Below, piece after piece: positions 18,197 through 26,576 of a stretch of DNA of 64,000 nt. This DNA comes from PALSA-1006 sp963733265. GTDB taxonomy: Bacteria > Pseudomonadota > Gammaproteobacteria > Burkholderiales > Gallionellaceae. The position numbers and the translations under genes are program-made. The notes below the pieces were generated by a model. That model ran no database searches. It was not told where the DNA came from and saw only the letters and a program-made list of their open reading frames with translations. The stretch lies in NCBI GenBank assembly GCA_963733265.1, contig CAVTCF010000001.1, forward strand, positions 930,001 to 994,000, in the 5' to 3' direction. Positions within the stretch are counted from its first letter, which is position 1. Every line of letters starts with the position of its first letter.

Positions 18197-18970
18197 CTAT
18201 GCCAGTGCTGCCGGTCGATAAAACAAAGTCAGCTGTTTATGAACGCCAGGACAGTGTTTTTTCAATATATCAGGCGCTGTAAAAAAATACTCGCTCACTA
18301 CGGCAAAAAATTCAGCCGGGCTGGTTGCCGCATAAGAATTGATATATGTAGATTTTCCTGCCTCAACATGCCGACACAGTTTTTCGTACGCGTCACTCAT
18401 TGCCTCGGTCCATCTTTTTCGGTTCATGCCGCGACGCAAGGGCGGCATGCCATTCATTGCCCCATCAAGGCCATCCAGTTTATGTGCAAATTCGTGCAGC
18501 ACGACATTGTGGCCGGCTTGAAAGGCATAGGCATCGCGCTCCACATTATCCCAAGATAATATTACCGGACCGCGCAACCATGACTCACCGCTTAAATCGC
18601 TGGCTTCGTCATGCACAAGACCAATGGCATCGACCTGCTCGTGATGAACGCGAAACGCGCCAGGATAAAGAATGACCTCGACCCAGCCATCGAAACAATC
18701 CACACCCAGATTCAGAATTAGCAAACAGGCCTGAACAGCCACGACCACCCTCATTGCTTGTGTCACCTCCAACCCCTGAGCACCCGTGACTGATTTTTTA
18801 TCCAAAAACCACGTCGTCATCTCGCGCAGGTGCGCCATTTGCACAGCATCCAGCTCATTTAAAACAAGTACACGCCGAGTCACGCTTTGCCAGATATTGT
18901 GGGGTATCGGATGGCGTCTAATAACCCTGCGCATACGCCAGCGTTGCAGCGAAATATTTAATGGACGCAT
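18197..18970 (-). CDS. mtfA: MtfA-type zinc peptidase (M90)
   Basis: Zinc-dependent aminopeptidase; in E. coli MtfA binds the glucose repressor Mlc and so links to PTS control. The HEXXH zinc site is in VVLHEFAHKLDGLDG and a downstream Glu in AEFFAVVSEYFF supplies the third ligand. The 257 residues agree with the family. Its pairing with gpmA places it in a carbohydrate setting; the regulatory target here is unknown. Confidence 0.9.
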   Translation of the reverse strand: MRPLNISLQRWRMRRVIRRHPIPHNIWQSVTRRVLVLNELDAVQMAHLREMTTWFLDKKSVTGAQGLEVTQAMRVVVAVQACLLILNLGVDCFDGWVEVILYPGAFRVHHEQVDAIGLVHDEASDLSGESWLRGPVILSWDNVERDAYAFQAGHNVVLHEFAHKLDGLDGAMNGMPPLRRGMNRKRWTEAMSDAYEKLCRHVEAGKSTYINSYAATSPAEFFAVVSEYFFTAPDILKKHCPGVHKQLTLFYRPAALA

Positions 18971-18984
18971 TACCTGTTTGAAAA

Positions 18985-18990
18985 TATAAT
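18985..18990 (+). promoter_or_regulatory. Candidate -10 box for the N-ATPase operon
   Basis: A perfect TATAAT lies in the 85-base divergent spacer between mtfA and atpD, about 65 bases before the atpD ATG. The -35 region at the right distance (TGGACG) is poor, so an activator or another sigma factor may be needed. Confidence 0.3.
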
Positions 18991-19055
18991 TCGATGAAAT
19001 ATTTTTACTGTTGAAAAGTTTTACGGTGAAAGTGTGTATGGTTGCATTTTGAGCA

Positions 19056-20477
19056 ATGGGGAATATGCGCTTTGCAGATCGTTTGCCGGCGATCTACTCC
19101 TTGCTGCATGCCGGAGCGAATAATCAAATCGCAATCGAGGTGCTTTCCCAACTCGATGCGCACCGTGTGCGCGGTATTGCGCTGACACCCACGCAAGGCC
19201 TTGCGCGCGGCACGGTGGTGCAGGATAGCGGCGGACCGTTAAAGGCACCCGTTGGTAAATCAATACTCTCTCGCATGTTCGACGTATTCGGCAATGTCAT
19301 TGATCGCCAACCTGCGCCTTCAGCCATAGAATGGCGCAGCGTGCATAACTCCCCTCCGGCCCTAGCGCGGCGCTCCACTAAATCCGAAGTATTTGAAACC
19401 GGCATCAAGGTCATTGATGTGCTGTCTCCGCTGGAGCGCGGCGGAAAAGCAGGTTTGTTCGGCGGTGCCGGTGTCGGCAAGACGGTATTACTCACCGAGA
19501 TGATTCACAACATGATCGGACATCAGGAAGGCGTGAGCATTTTTTGTGGTATCGGCGAACGCTGCCGCGAAGGCGAGGAGCTTTACCGCGACATGAAAGA
19601 AGCCGGTGTATTGCCTAACATGGTGATGGTCTTCGGTCAGATGAATGAACCTCCCGGTAGTCGGTTTCGCGTGGGCCATGCATCCCTGACGATGGCGGAA
19701 TATTTTCGCGACGACGAGCATCGCGATGTTCTGTTGCTGATCGATAATATTTTCCGCTTCATTCAGGCTGGAATGGAAGTGTCTGGACTGATGGGACAGA
19801 TGCCGTCACGACTTGGATATCAGCCAACCATGGGCACAGAGTTGTCGCAACTGGAAGAGCGTATTGCCAATACCGACACTGGCGCCATCACTTCAATACA
19901 GGCAGTGTATGTCCCCGCAGACGATTTCACCGATCCGGCAGCGGTGCATGTGTTCTCGCATCTTTCAGCTTCCATCGTGCTCTCGCGCAAACGCGCTAGT
20001 GAAGGCTTGTTTCCGGCCATCGACCCGCTGCAATCCAGTTCCAAGATGGCTACGCCTAGCATTGTTGGCCAGCGTCATTACGCGCTGGCGCAGGAGATAC
20101 GGCGCACGCTTGCCCAATACTCTGACCTCAAGGACATCATCGCCATGCTCGGTCTGGAGCAACTTTCACCCGATGACCGTAAAGTGGTCGGGCGTGCGCG
20201 CCGCTTGGAGCGTTTCCTGACCCAACCATTTTTCACCACCGAACAATTCACCGGCTTCAAGGGCAAACTCGTCAGCCTCAAGGACTCACTGGATGGGTGC
20301 GAACGCATACTGAACGACGAGTTCAAGGATTATCCAGAGAGCGCGCTTTACATGATCGGGAAGATTGACGAAGCGGTTGAAAAAAAGAAAACAGAACCCA
20401 AACCTAAAGCAGAATCCAAACCTAAAGCAGAATCCAAACCGGAGGCAGAGTATGCAGTCAGCACTCATGAATCTTAA
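19056..20477 (+). CDS. atpD: N-type ATPase beta subunit AtpD
   Basis: Catalytic subunit of the alternative N-ATPase. Walker A is GGAGVGKTVLL and the catalytic Glu lies in GIGERCREGEE. The DELSEED loop is altered to EQLSPDD. It is 473 residues from ATG 19056, but the family's first beta strand (G-VV-V-GSVVDV-F) is missing: the frame upstream is closed by TGA at 19050-19052 and no ribosome-binding site precedes the ATG. The C-terminus carries a Lys/Pro/Glu tail of three near-identical KPKAES-type units (nt 20392-20450), whose last bases supply the GGAGG site for atpC. Confidence 0.93.
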   Translation: MGNMRFADRLPAIYSLLHAGANNQIAIEVLSQLDAHRVRGIALTPTQGLARGTVVQDSGGPLKAPVGKSILSRMFDVFGNVIDRQPAPSAIEWRSVHNSPPALARRSTKSEVFETGIKVIDVLSPLERGGKAGLFGGAGVGKTVLLTEMIHNMIGHQEGVSIFCGIGERCREGEELYRDMKEAGVLPNMVMVFGQMNEPPGSRFRVGHASLTMAEYFRDDEHRDVLLLIDNIFRFIQAGMEVSGLMGQMPSRLGYQPTMGTELSQLEERIANTDTGAITSIQAVYVPADDFTDPAAVHVFSHLSASIVLSRKRASEGLFPAIDPLQSSSKMATPSIVGQRHYALAQEIRRTLAQYSDLKDIIAMLGLEQLSPDDRKVVGRARRLERFLTQPFFTTEQFTGFKGKLVSLKDSLDGCERILNDEFKDYPESALYMIGKIDEAVEKKKTEPKPKAESKPKAESKPEAEYAVSTHES

Positions 20478-20856
20478 GGTGCTTCTGCCCTACAAGGTCT
20501 TCGCCCAAAAGAATGGAGTTATGCGCATCGTCGCGCACAGCAGCGAAGGTTCATTCGACCTCCTGCCGCACCGGCTGGATTGCGTGGCGGCGTTGGTGCC
20601 CGGAATCTTGATTTTCGAGACAGAAGTTGAGGGCGAGATTTTCATGGCCGTCGATGAAGGAGTGCTGGTCAAAAGCGGCATGGACGTGCAAGTTTCCGTA
20701 CGCAACGCGATTGCGGGAACGGATATGAGCAAGCTGCACGAAGCGATAGATCAAGAGTTCCTGAAATTGGACGATCAGGAAAAAAAGGTACGTTCGGTGC
20801 TGGCAAAACTTGAGAGCGGATTCATACGCCGATTCGCGGAGTTTCATCATGAGTGA
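20452..20856 (+). CDS. atpC: N-type ATPase epsilon subunit AtpC
   Basis: Central-stalk subunit of F1, 134 residues. The beta-sandwich part contains GSFDLLPHRLDCVAAL and GILVF-like strands, followed by a helical C-terminal hairpin. ATG 20452 is preferred because GGAGG at 20441-20445 precedes it by six bases; ATG 20467 is an alternative. It overlaps the end of atpD by 26 bases in another frame, typical of N-ATPase operons. Confidence 0.92.
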   Translation: MQSALMNLKVLLPYKVFAQKNGVMRIVAHSSEGSFDLLPHRLDCVAALVPGILIFETEVEGEIFMAVDEGVLVKSGMDVQVSVRNAIAGTDMSKLHEAIDQEFLKLDDQEKKVRSVLAKLESGFIRRFAEFHHE

Positions 20857-21184
20857 TGACCATAAAGACAAGCCCGCTGCTGACAGGAGCAAGTTCGGCC
20901 AGCAAGTGGGCGAGATGGCAGCGCTCAAGCTCAAGGCGCAACGCCGCACTACGCAAACCGTTTGGTCCGGCCTAGGAATGATGGGGCTGGTGGGATGGTC
21001 GGTGGCTATACCGACGCTCCTCGGTGCCGCCTTGGGTATCTGGATAGACAAGCACTATCCTGGCAGCCATTCGTGGACGCTTGCACTGCTTGTCCTCGGC
21101 TTGTGTCTCGGCTGTTTTAACGCCTGGCATTGGGTGAGTAAGGAAGACAAGGAAACTCATTATGATGGAAACGACCATGAATGA
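20849..21184 (+). CDS. atpQ: N-ATPase membrane subunit AtpQ (AtpI/AtpZ-like)
   Basis: A 111-residue protein with a charged N-terminus, a two-helix membrane hairpin (GLVGWSVAIPTLLGAALGIWID and WTLALLVLGLCLG region) and an acidic end. It corresponds to the small AtpQ gene found only in N-ATPase operons, thought to help c-ring assembly. Its ATG overlaps the atpC stop by eight bases. Confidence 0.88.
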   Translation: MSDDHKDKPAADRSKFGQQVGEMAALKLKAQRRTTQTVWSGLGMMGLVGWSVAIPTLLGAALGIWIDKHYPGSHSWTLALLVLGLCLGCFNAWHWVSKEDKETHYDGNDHE

Positions 21185-21488
21185 CGCTTTGAGTTTTACT
21201 TCTTCCCTGATCGCAGGTCTTTTGCTCGGTGCATTCTTTTTTGGTGGCCTGTGGTGGACTGTATGCAAAGGCGTCAAATCTGAACAGGCGGCGCTCTGGT
21301 TTTTCGGCAGCATGCTGCTGCGCACTAGTGTTGTCATGCTCGGTTTTTATTTATTGCTGGGGGACAGTTGGCTGCGCATGCTGGTCGGACTGTTTGGGTT
21401 CTTCATCGCACGGCTGATGGTGACTCGACTTACCCAGATAGATGAACAACCCAAGCCATTAGCACAGGGGGCAGATCATGCACCTTAG
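21162..21488 (+). CDS. atpR: N-ATPase membrane subunit AtpR
   Basis: A 108-residue integral membrane protein with three hydrophobic helices and an Arg-containing segment (LLRTSVVMLGFYLLLG). AtpR is specific to N-ATPases; its conserved membrane arginine has been proposed to interact with c-subunit carboxylates during assembly. ATG 21162 and ATG 21177 are both possible starts. It overlaps atpQ and atpB at its ends. Confidence 0.87.
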   Translation: MMETTMNDALSFTSSLIAGLLLGAFFFGGLWWTVCKGVKSEQAALWFFGSMLLRTSVVMLGFYLLLGDSWLRMLVGLFGFFIARLMVTRLTQIDEQPKPLAQGADHAP

Positions 21489-22239
21489 CCCCGATGAAAT
21501 CATTTTCTGGCAATACGGCCTGTTCAAGCTCAACGCCACGATTCTTTATACATGGGGTCTGATGTGCGTGCTGGTGATCGGCTCGATATTGGTAACGCGC
21601 AAGCTTTCCGTGGATATTCAACGTAACCGCTGGCAGAGTCTACTGGAAATCATCGTCAGCGGTATCGAGAAACAAATTGAGGAAGTGGGCCTGCGGGAGC
21701 CTAGGAAATACCTCAGTTTTATCGGCACCTTGTTTCTGTTCGTCGCCACGGCTGCTCTGTTCACCGTCATTCCCGGCTATGAACCGCCTACCGGCTCACT
21801 CTCGACCACAGCAGCGCTGGCATTCAGTGTGTTCGTAGCAATTCCGCTGTTCGGCATCGAAGCAAGCGGACTGGGTGAATATCTTAAAGAATATTTGAAG
21901 CCGACCTTCATCATGTTGCCGTTCAATGTCATCAGCGAATTCTCGCGTACCCTGGCGCTGGCCGTGCGCCTGTTCGGCAATATGATGAGCGGGACGATGA
22001 TTCTCGCCATTCTGCTGACTATCACGCCTTACCTGTTGCCCATCGCCATGAGCGTGCTCGGCCTGCTGACCGGCATGGTGCAGGCCTACATTTTTAGCAT
22101 ATTGGCTACGGTTTACATTGCTGCTGCGACGCGCGCAAACAAACCCAAGCTTGAATCAAAAGTTATACGTCAGACCAGCCCTAAATCTTCTCTAGCTACC
22201 TCTCATCAGGTCGAGAACAAAACACCTAGCAATGGATAG
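21478..22239 (+). CDS. atpB: N-type ATPase a subunit AtpB
   Basis: Membrane stator subunit forming the ion half-channels. The essential arginine is in LALAVRLFGNMMSG and the last helices contain GMVQAYIFSILATVYI. It is 253 residues; the last 30 form a polar tail (after ATRANKP) longer than in ordinary a subunits. Start ATG 21478 overlaps the atpR stop. Confidence 0.93.
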   Translation: MHLSPDEIIFWQYGLFKLNATILYTWGLMCVLVIGSILVTRKLSVDIQRNRWQSLLEIIVSGIEKQIEEVGLREPRKYLSFIGTLFLFVATAALFTVIPGYEPPTGSLSTTAALAFSVFVAIPLFGIEASGLGEYLKEYLKPTFIMLPFNVISEFSRTLALAVRLFGNMMSGTMILAILLTITPYLLPIAMSVLGLLTGMVQAYIFSILATVYIAAATRANKPKLESKVIRQTSPKSSLATSHQVENKTPSNG

Positions 22240-22303
22240 GCGGATTTTAGCCTTGCAAATATTTCGGGATGAATCATGAACTCTTACAACGAAGGGAATT
22301 ACT

Positions 22304-22585
22304 ATGGATAGCATGACCATTATCGCTGTTGCATCGATCATCACTGCAGGGCTGACGATCGCGATTGGCAGCATAGGGCCCGCGCTCGGAGAAGGCCGTG
22401 CACTCGCCACGGCACTGACTTCGCTGGCACAGCAGCCCGATGCCTCGGCAACCATCACCCGTACCCTGTTTGTCGGCTTGGCTATGGTCGAGTCCATCGC
22501 GATCTACTGTTTCGTGGTCTCGATGATCCTCCTCTTTGCCAATCCATTCTGGAATCACGTTATCGCGCAGGCAGTCGGAAAGTAA
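22304..22585 (+). CDS. atpE: N-type ATPase c subunit AtpE
   Basis: Rotor-ring hairpin of 93 residues. Helix 1 carries GPALGEGRA, placing Glu where Na+-ATPases such as that of Ilyobacter have Gln32; helix 2 carries AMVESIAIYCF, with the ion-binding Glu followed by Ser and a nearby Tyr. This double-carboxylate pattern is known for N-ATPases and makes H+ or Na+ specificity hard to call. The loop is LAQQPDA. A GAAGG-like site precedes the ATG. Confidence 0.94.
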   Translation: MDSMTIIAVASIITAGLTIAIGSIGPALGEGRALATALTSLAQQPDASATITRTLFVGLAMVESIAIYCFVVSMILLFANPFWNHVIAQAVGK

Positions 22586-22588
22586 ATC

Positions 22589-23794
22589 ATGCTGATCGAC
22601 TGGTTCACCGTCATCGCGCAAATAGTTAACTTCCTCATTCTGGTTTGGTTGTTGAAACACTTCCTGTACAAGCCCATTCTCGATGCGCTCGACGCACGTG
22701 AGAAGAAGATTGCCAAAGAACTGGCAGATGCGGATATCAAAAAATCTGAAGCAGAAAAGGAACACGAAGAGTTCAAACATAAGAATGAAGAATTCGAGCA
22801 GCAGCGTGCCGCGCTCATGGACAAAGTGACGCAGGAAGTGCAGACCGAACGGCAGCGGCTTCTTGACGAAGCGCGGAAAGCGGCAGACACCTTAAGTGCC
22901 AAGTTGCATGATGCGCAAATTAACGATGCCCATAATCTGAACCAGGAGCTAAGTCAACGCGTCCGGCAGGAAGTATTCGCCATCACGCGCAAAGTACTGA
23001 CCGATCTTTCCTCTTCTAACCTGGAGGAACGCATGGCCGAGGTGTTCATTCGGCGTTTGCATGAACTGGATGAGCAGGCGAAAAAGAATCTCGGCGAATC
23101 ATTTAAAACAAGCTCTGCTCCTGCACTCTTGCGGAGTACGTTTGACTTGCCTGAAACGCAGCGCAAGGCAATACAAAATGCATTCAACGAAACCTTCTCT
23201 GCGAATATTGCCATACGCTTTGAGACTGCTGCTGAGCTGATCAGCGGTATTGAATTAACTGCGAATGGACAAAAAATTGCGTGGAACATTTCTGACTATC
23301 TGGCAGGGCTGGGCAAAAGCATCGACGAACTTCTGAAAGAGAAGGACAAGGCAAAAGCAGATGCCCAAGCAAAAACCGAATCTAATTTTGCAACGAAAAT
23401 TGGCAAACGTGCCTACGAACTGTATGAGATGCAAGGCCGAAAAGAGGGGCAAGCAGTCCAGAACTGGGAAGCAGCGGAAAGAGAAGTGCGGAGTGGAATT
23501 CTTGGCTCAAGCAAAAATGATCCTATAGCTGTGACTAGAGTCGCATCAAAGCCAGAAGTTAAGCCTGAAGCTAGGCCTGATATTAAGACCAAAACTAAAA
23601 CTGGAACTGAAGCTGAACCTGCCGTTAAAGTGGAGCCAAAGCTCGCAACTAAAGCTGAACCACAGCTTGAAGCTAAGCCCGATATTGAGACCAAAACTAA
23701 TACTGGAACTGAAGCTGAATCAGAACCTGCCGTCAAAGTAGAACCAAAGCTTGCGACTAAAGCTGAGCCCGAAACCGCCTCGAAAGGTACCTGA
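22589..23794 (+). CDS. atpF: N-type ATPase b subunit AtpF with delta-like domain and repetitive tail
   Basis: Peripheral stalk subunit. One membrane helix (residues about 4-25, WFTVIAQIVNFLILVWLLKHF) is followed by a long coiled coil with KEHEEFKHKNEEFEQQ, then a region resembling the delta/OSCP C-terminus (FNETFSANIAIRFETAAEL...GIELTANGQKIAW), which fits the absence of atpH. At 401 residues it is far longer than the roughly 250 usual for N-ATPase b subunits. Residues about 310-401 are a low-complexity Lys/Glu/Pro/Thr tail containing a tandem duplication. It lies three bases after atpE. Confidence 0.92.
   Translation: MLIDWFTVIAQIVNFLILVWLLKHFLYKPILDALDAREKKIAKELADADIKKSEAEKEHEEFKHKNEEFEQQRAALMDKVTQEVQTERQRLLDEARKAADTLSAKLHDAQINDAHNLNQELSQRVRQEVFAITRKVLTDLSSSNLEERMAEVFIRRLHELDEQAKKNLGESFKTSSAPALLRSTFDLPETQRKAIQNAFNETFSANIAIRFETAAELISGIELTANGQKIAWNISDYLAGLGKSIDELLKEKDKAKADAQAKTESNFATKIGKRAYELYEMQGRKEGQAVQNWEAAEREVRSGILGSSKNDPIAVTRVASKPEVKPEARPDIKTKTKTGTEAEPAVKVEPKLATKAEPQLEAKPDIETKTNTGTEAESEPAVKVEPKLATKAEPETASKGT
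23570..23769 (+). repeat. Tandem duplication encoding the AtpF tail
   Basis: Two copies of about 95 bases (23570-23661 and 23672-23769) encode PDIKTKTKTGTEAEPAVKV and PDIETKTNTGTEAESEP, both continuing into EPKLATKAEP. The copies differ at only a few bases, so the duplication looks recent. Confidence 0.85.
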
Positions 23795-23796
23795 CT

Positions 23797-25380
23797 GTGC
23801 AATCAGACAGTCTGCAAAATGTTCTTGATAATGCATTGGCTGAAATAGGCCAGGCTCGAGAAGCATTCTCACATAGACTAGTTCCGCGCGAAGTTGGCAC
23901 GATCACCAGCATTGCTACAGGTATTGCCATGGTCTCCGGCCTGCCGGGCGTGAGCTTTGAAGAAGTACTGAAGTTTCCCGGTGAGATTTACGGCATCGCC
24001 TTCAACGTCGATGAAAATGAAATCGGTGTCGTGCTGCTTGGCGATTACGCACATCTTCAAGCCGGCGATGAGGTCGAGCGCGAGGGTAATGTGGTCGATG
24101 TGCCAGTAGGTAATGGTTTGATCGGACGCATTATAAATCCCATGGGGAATCCACTGGACGGTAACGGCCCCGTTGCTTTTAGTGCACGTCTGCCGATCGA
24201 ACGCCCTTCTGCCCCCATCATGGACCGCTCACCCGTCACGGTACCTTTGCAGAGTGGAATCAAAGTAATCGATGCGCTCATTCCCGTCGGGCATGGTCAG
24301 CGCGAGCTGATTCTCGGCGACCGGCAGACCGGCAAGACTGCGATTGCTATTGATACCATACTTAATCAACGCGGGCAAAAGGTGCTATGCGTGTATTGCG
24401 CCATTGGTCAACGCGCATCCGGCGTAGCGAAGGTAATTGCAGCCCTGCGCGAAAATGGTGCACTGGAATACACCGTTGTGGTGGTGACCGAAGGCAACGA
24501 TCCGCCTGGACTTGCCTACATCGCCCCTTATGCCGCGACGAGTATTGCGGAATATTTCATGCAGCAAGGCCGCAATGTGCTGATCGTTTACGACGACCTC
24601 ACTCATCATGCACGTGCCTATCGAGAGCTGTCATTACTATTGCGTCGCCCGCCGGGTCGAGAAGCATTTCCCGGCGACATCTTTTATATCCACTCGCGTT
24701 TACTGGAACGCGCAACTCACTTAATTGATGACCTCGGCGGCGGATCGCTGACTGCGTTGCCAATAATCGAGACCGAAGCACAGGATATTTCCGCTTACAT
24801 TCCGACCAACCTGATTTCCATCACGGATGGACAAATATACTTATCGCCAGCCCTGTTTGAATTGGGAGTGCTACCCGCAGTTGATGTAGGGAAATCGGTT
24901 TCGCGCGTGGGAGGGAAAGCACAACGTGCCGCCTACCGGGCCGTCGCGGGCGACCTCAAACTCGCTTACGCCCAGTTCGAGGAACTGGAAACCTTTGCCC
25001 GATTTGGCGCCAGACTGGATGACAACACGCGCAAAATTATCGAACACGGACGACGTATCAGAGCATGTCTTAAGCAACCCGAATTCGCGCCGGTATCCGT
25101 ACCAGCACAAATCGCCGTGCTGTTGGCCTTAACAGCAGAGCTTTTCGACAGCGTGCCGCTGGACAAGATGAAAGATGCCGAGCAGGCCGTACATAAGGCT
25201 GCCGCTACTATTCCGGAAGAAATATCCACACGACTGGATAAGGCTGACAAGTTGAGCGATGAGGATCGCAAGCAGATCATCAACATCGCCAGTCAGGCCC
25301 TCATTCCTTTTCAAGTTAAGACCGAGGCTAAGCCTGAAGCCAATCCATCAACCAAGCCAGAAGCAAAGAAAGCACCATGA
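23797..25380 (+). CDS. atpA: N-type ATPase alpha subunit AtpA
   Basis: Regulatory/nucleotide-binding F1 subunit, 527 residues. Walker A is GDRQTGKTAIA, followed by VVVVTEGNDPPGLAYIAP and the YDDLTHHARAYRELSLLLRRPPGREAFPGD-type region (shown here in part) of alpha subunits. The start is GTG 23797, two bases after the atpF stop. The C-terminus ends in another Lys/Glu/Pro tail (KTEAKPEANPSTKPEAKKAP). It overlaps atpG by four bases. Confidence 0.95.
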   Translation: MQSDSLQNVLDNALAEIGQAREAFSHRLVPREVGTITSIATGIAMVSGLPGVSFEEVLKFPGEIYGIAFNVDENEIGVVLLGDYAHLQAGDEVEREGNVVDVPVGNGLIGRIINPMGNPLDGNGPVAFSARLPIERPSAPIMDRSPVTVPLQSGIKVIDALIPVGHGQRELILGDRQTGKTAIAIDTILNQRGQKVLCVYCAIGQRASGVAKVIAALRENGALEYTVVVVTEGNDPPGLAYIAPYAATSIAEYFMQQGRNVLIVYDDLTHHARAYRELSLLLRRPPGREAFPGDIFYIHSRLLERATHLIDDLGGGSLTALPIIETEAQDISAYIPTNLISITDGQIYLSPALFELGVLPAVDVGKSVSRVGGKAQRAAYRAVAGDLKLAYAQFEELETFARFGARLDDNTRKIIEHGRRIRACLKQPEFAPVSVPAQIAVLLALTAELFDSVPLDKMKDAEQAVHKAAATIPEEISTRLDKADKLSDEDRKQIINIASQALIPFQVKTEAKPEANPSTKPEAKKAP

Positions 25381-26264
25381 GCGAATCCGCCGCCAGCCTG
25401 CGCCACAAGATCGCCAGTGCTGGCGATCTTGAATCAGTGGTGCGCACTATGAAGGCCGTGGCGGCATCGAACATCGGACAATACGAGAATGCAGTAAATT
25501 CCCTGGGTGATTACTACCGGACTGTGCAACTGGGCTTAGCTGCATGTCTGCGGCACGATCAGCTACCCGCAAATGCAGGACATAAGGTGCATCAGAAAAC
25601 CAACACAATTGGTGCGATTGTATTTGGATCGGATCAGGGACTGGTCGGTCAATTCAATCAAGTGCTGGTTGAGTTTGTCGTCGATACGTTGGGAAAGCTT
25701 CCTGGAAAAAAGATTGTCTGGTCTGTAGGTGAACGCATCCGATCACGTCTTGAGGAAACCGAACTGTCGCCTCTAGCTGGTTTCACACTGCCGAATTCCA
25801 TAAGCGCGATCACACCACTGGTCGGACAGATACTGATCGAAATGGAAGCTCGCCGTGAAAAGAACGAGATTACACAGGTTTATGTTTTTCATAACCAGCC
25901 CAAATCCGGGGCAATCTATTCGCCTGTAAGCCAGCGTCTGTTGCCACTGGATTCTCTGTGGCGGCGGGACCATGCCGCAATCCCATGGCCCACCGCCAAC
26001 CTCCCTGAAGTTTTTGGCGAAAAAGAGAAAATCTTGCGAGCGCTAGTGCGCGGATATCTCTTTGTCTCGCTTTTCAGTGCCTGCGCGGAATCGCTCGCCA
26101 GCGAAAATGCCAGCCGCTTGGCCGCAATGCAGCGCGCTGAAAAGAACATCGACGAACTACTGGAAGATTTGAACCGCACGTTTCACCGTCTGCGCCAAAG
26201 CGGAATTGACGAAGAATTGTTCGATGTCATTTCGGGTTTTGAAGCACTGACAACACCCCAGTAG
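25377..26264 (+). CDS. atpG: N-type ATPase gamma subunit AtpG
   Basis: Central rotor shaft of F1, 295 residues. The N-terminal helix has LRHKIASAGDLESVVRTMKAVAASNI, characteristic of N-ATPase gamma, and the C-terminal helix ends with NRTFHRLRQSGIDEELFDVISG. Its ATG overlaps the atpA stop (ATGA). It closes the operon in the canonical N-ATPase order D-C-Q-R-B-E-F-A-G; there is no separate delta gene. Confidence 0.94.
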   Translation: MSESAASLRHKIASAGDLESVVRTMKAVAASNIGQYENAVNSLGDYYRTVQLGLAACLRHDQLPANAGHKVHQKTNTIGAIVFGSDQGLVGQFNQVLVEFVVDTLGKLPGKKIVWSVGERIRSRLEETELSPLAGFTLPNSISAITPLVGQILIEMEARREKNEITQVYVFHNQPKSGAIYSPVSQRLLPLDSLWRRDHAAIPWPTANLPEVFGEKEKILRALVRGYLFVSLFSACAESLASENASRLAAMQRAEKNIDELLEDLNRTFHRLRQSGIDEELFDVISGFEALTTPQ

Positions 26265-26312
26265 CAAGATGCGCAAATGAAAAACAAGAAACATGTAATG
26301 TTGGAAGGATGC

Positions 26313-26576
26313 TCATTGATCCTGCGAATAAGTTGCCACCGTGTATGGCCCGATATTGATTTTGCCAGAGCAAGGCATACCATCGTTATTTTCCTCATGT
26401 GCCTCGACATCAGGCGAGGGATGATTTGCAAAATCCTTGCCGTATTTATTGGAGTCACTGTTAAACCGCGTTTTCCACATTCCGGCCTGAGGAAAACCGA
26501 TGGCATATCCGTCGTGAATTTGATTCATCATATTCACCACGACAACGACGCTATCTTGCGGGAGAGGTTGATGGAG
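26313..26576 (-). pseudogene. Remnant of an alpha-amylase/glucan-branching-type C-terminal beta domain
   Basis: On the minus strand the segment reads DSVVVVVNMMNQIHDGYAIG, then GMWKTRFNSDSNKYGKDFAN and, near the end, DGMPCSGKINIGPYTVATYSQDQ to a TGA at 26313-26315. This is the layout of the all-beta C-terminal domain of GH13 amylases/branching enzymes. The frame is closed at TAA 26577-26579 and no catalytic domain follows, so only about 88 codons survive. Confidence 0.7.

Noticed and set aside
22274..22780. A minus-strand frame over atpE and atpF
   Set aside because: Shadow of two clear N-ATPase genes; no family similarity.
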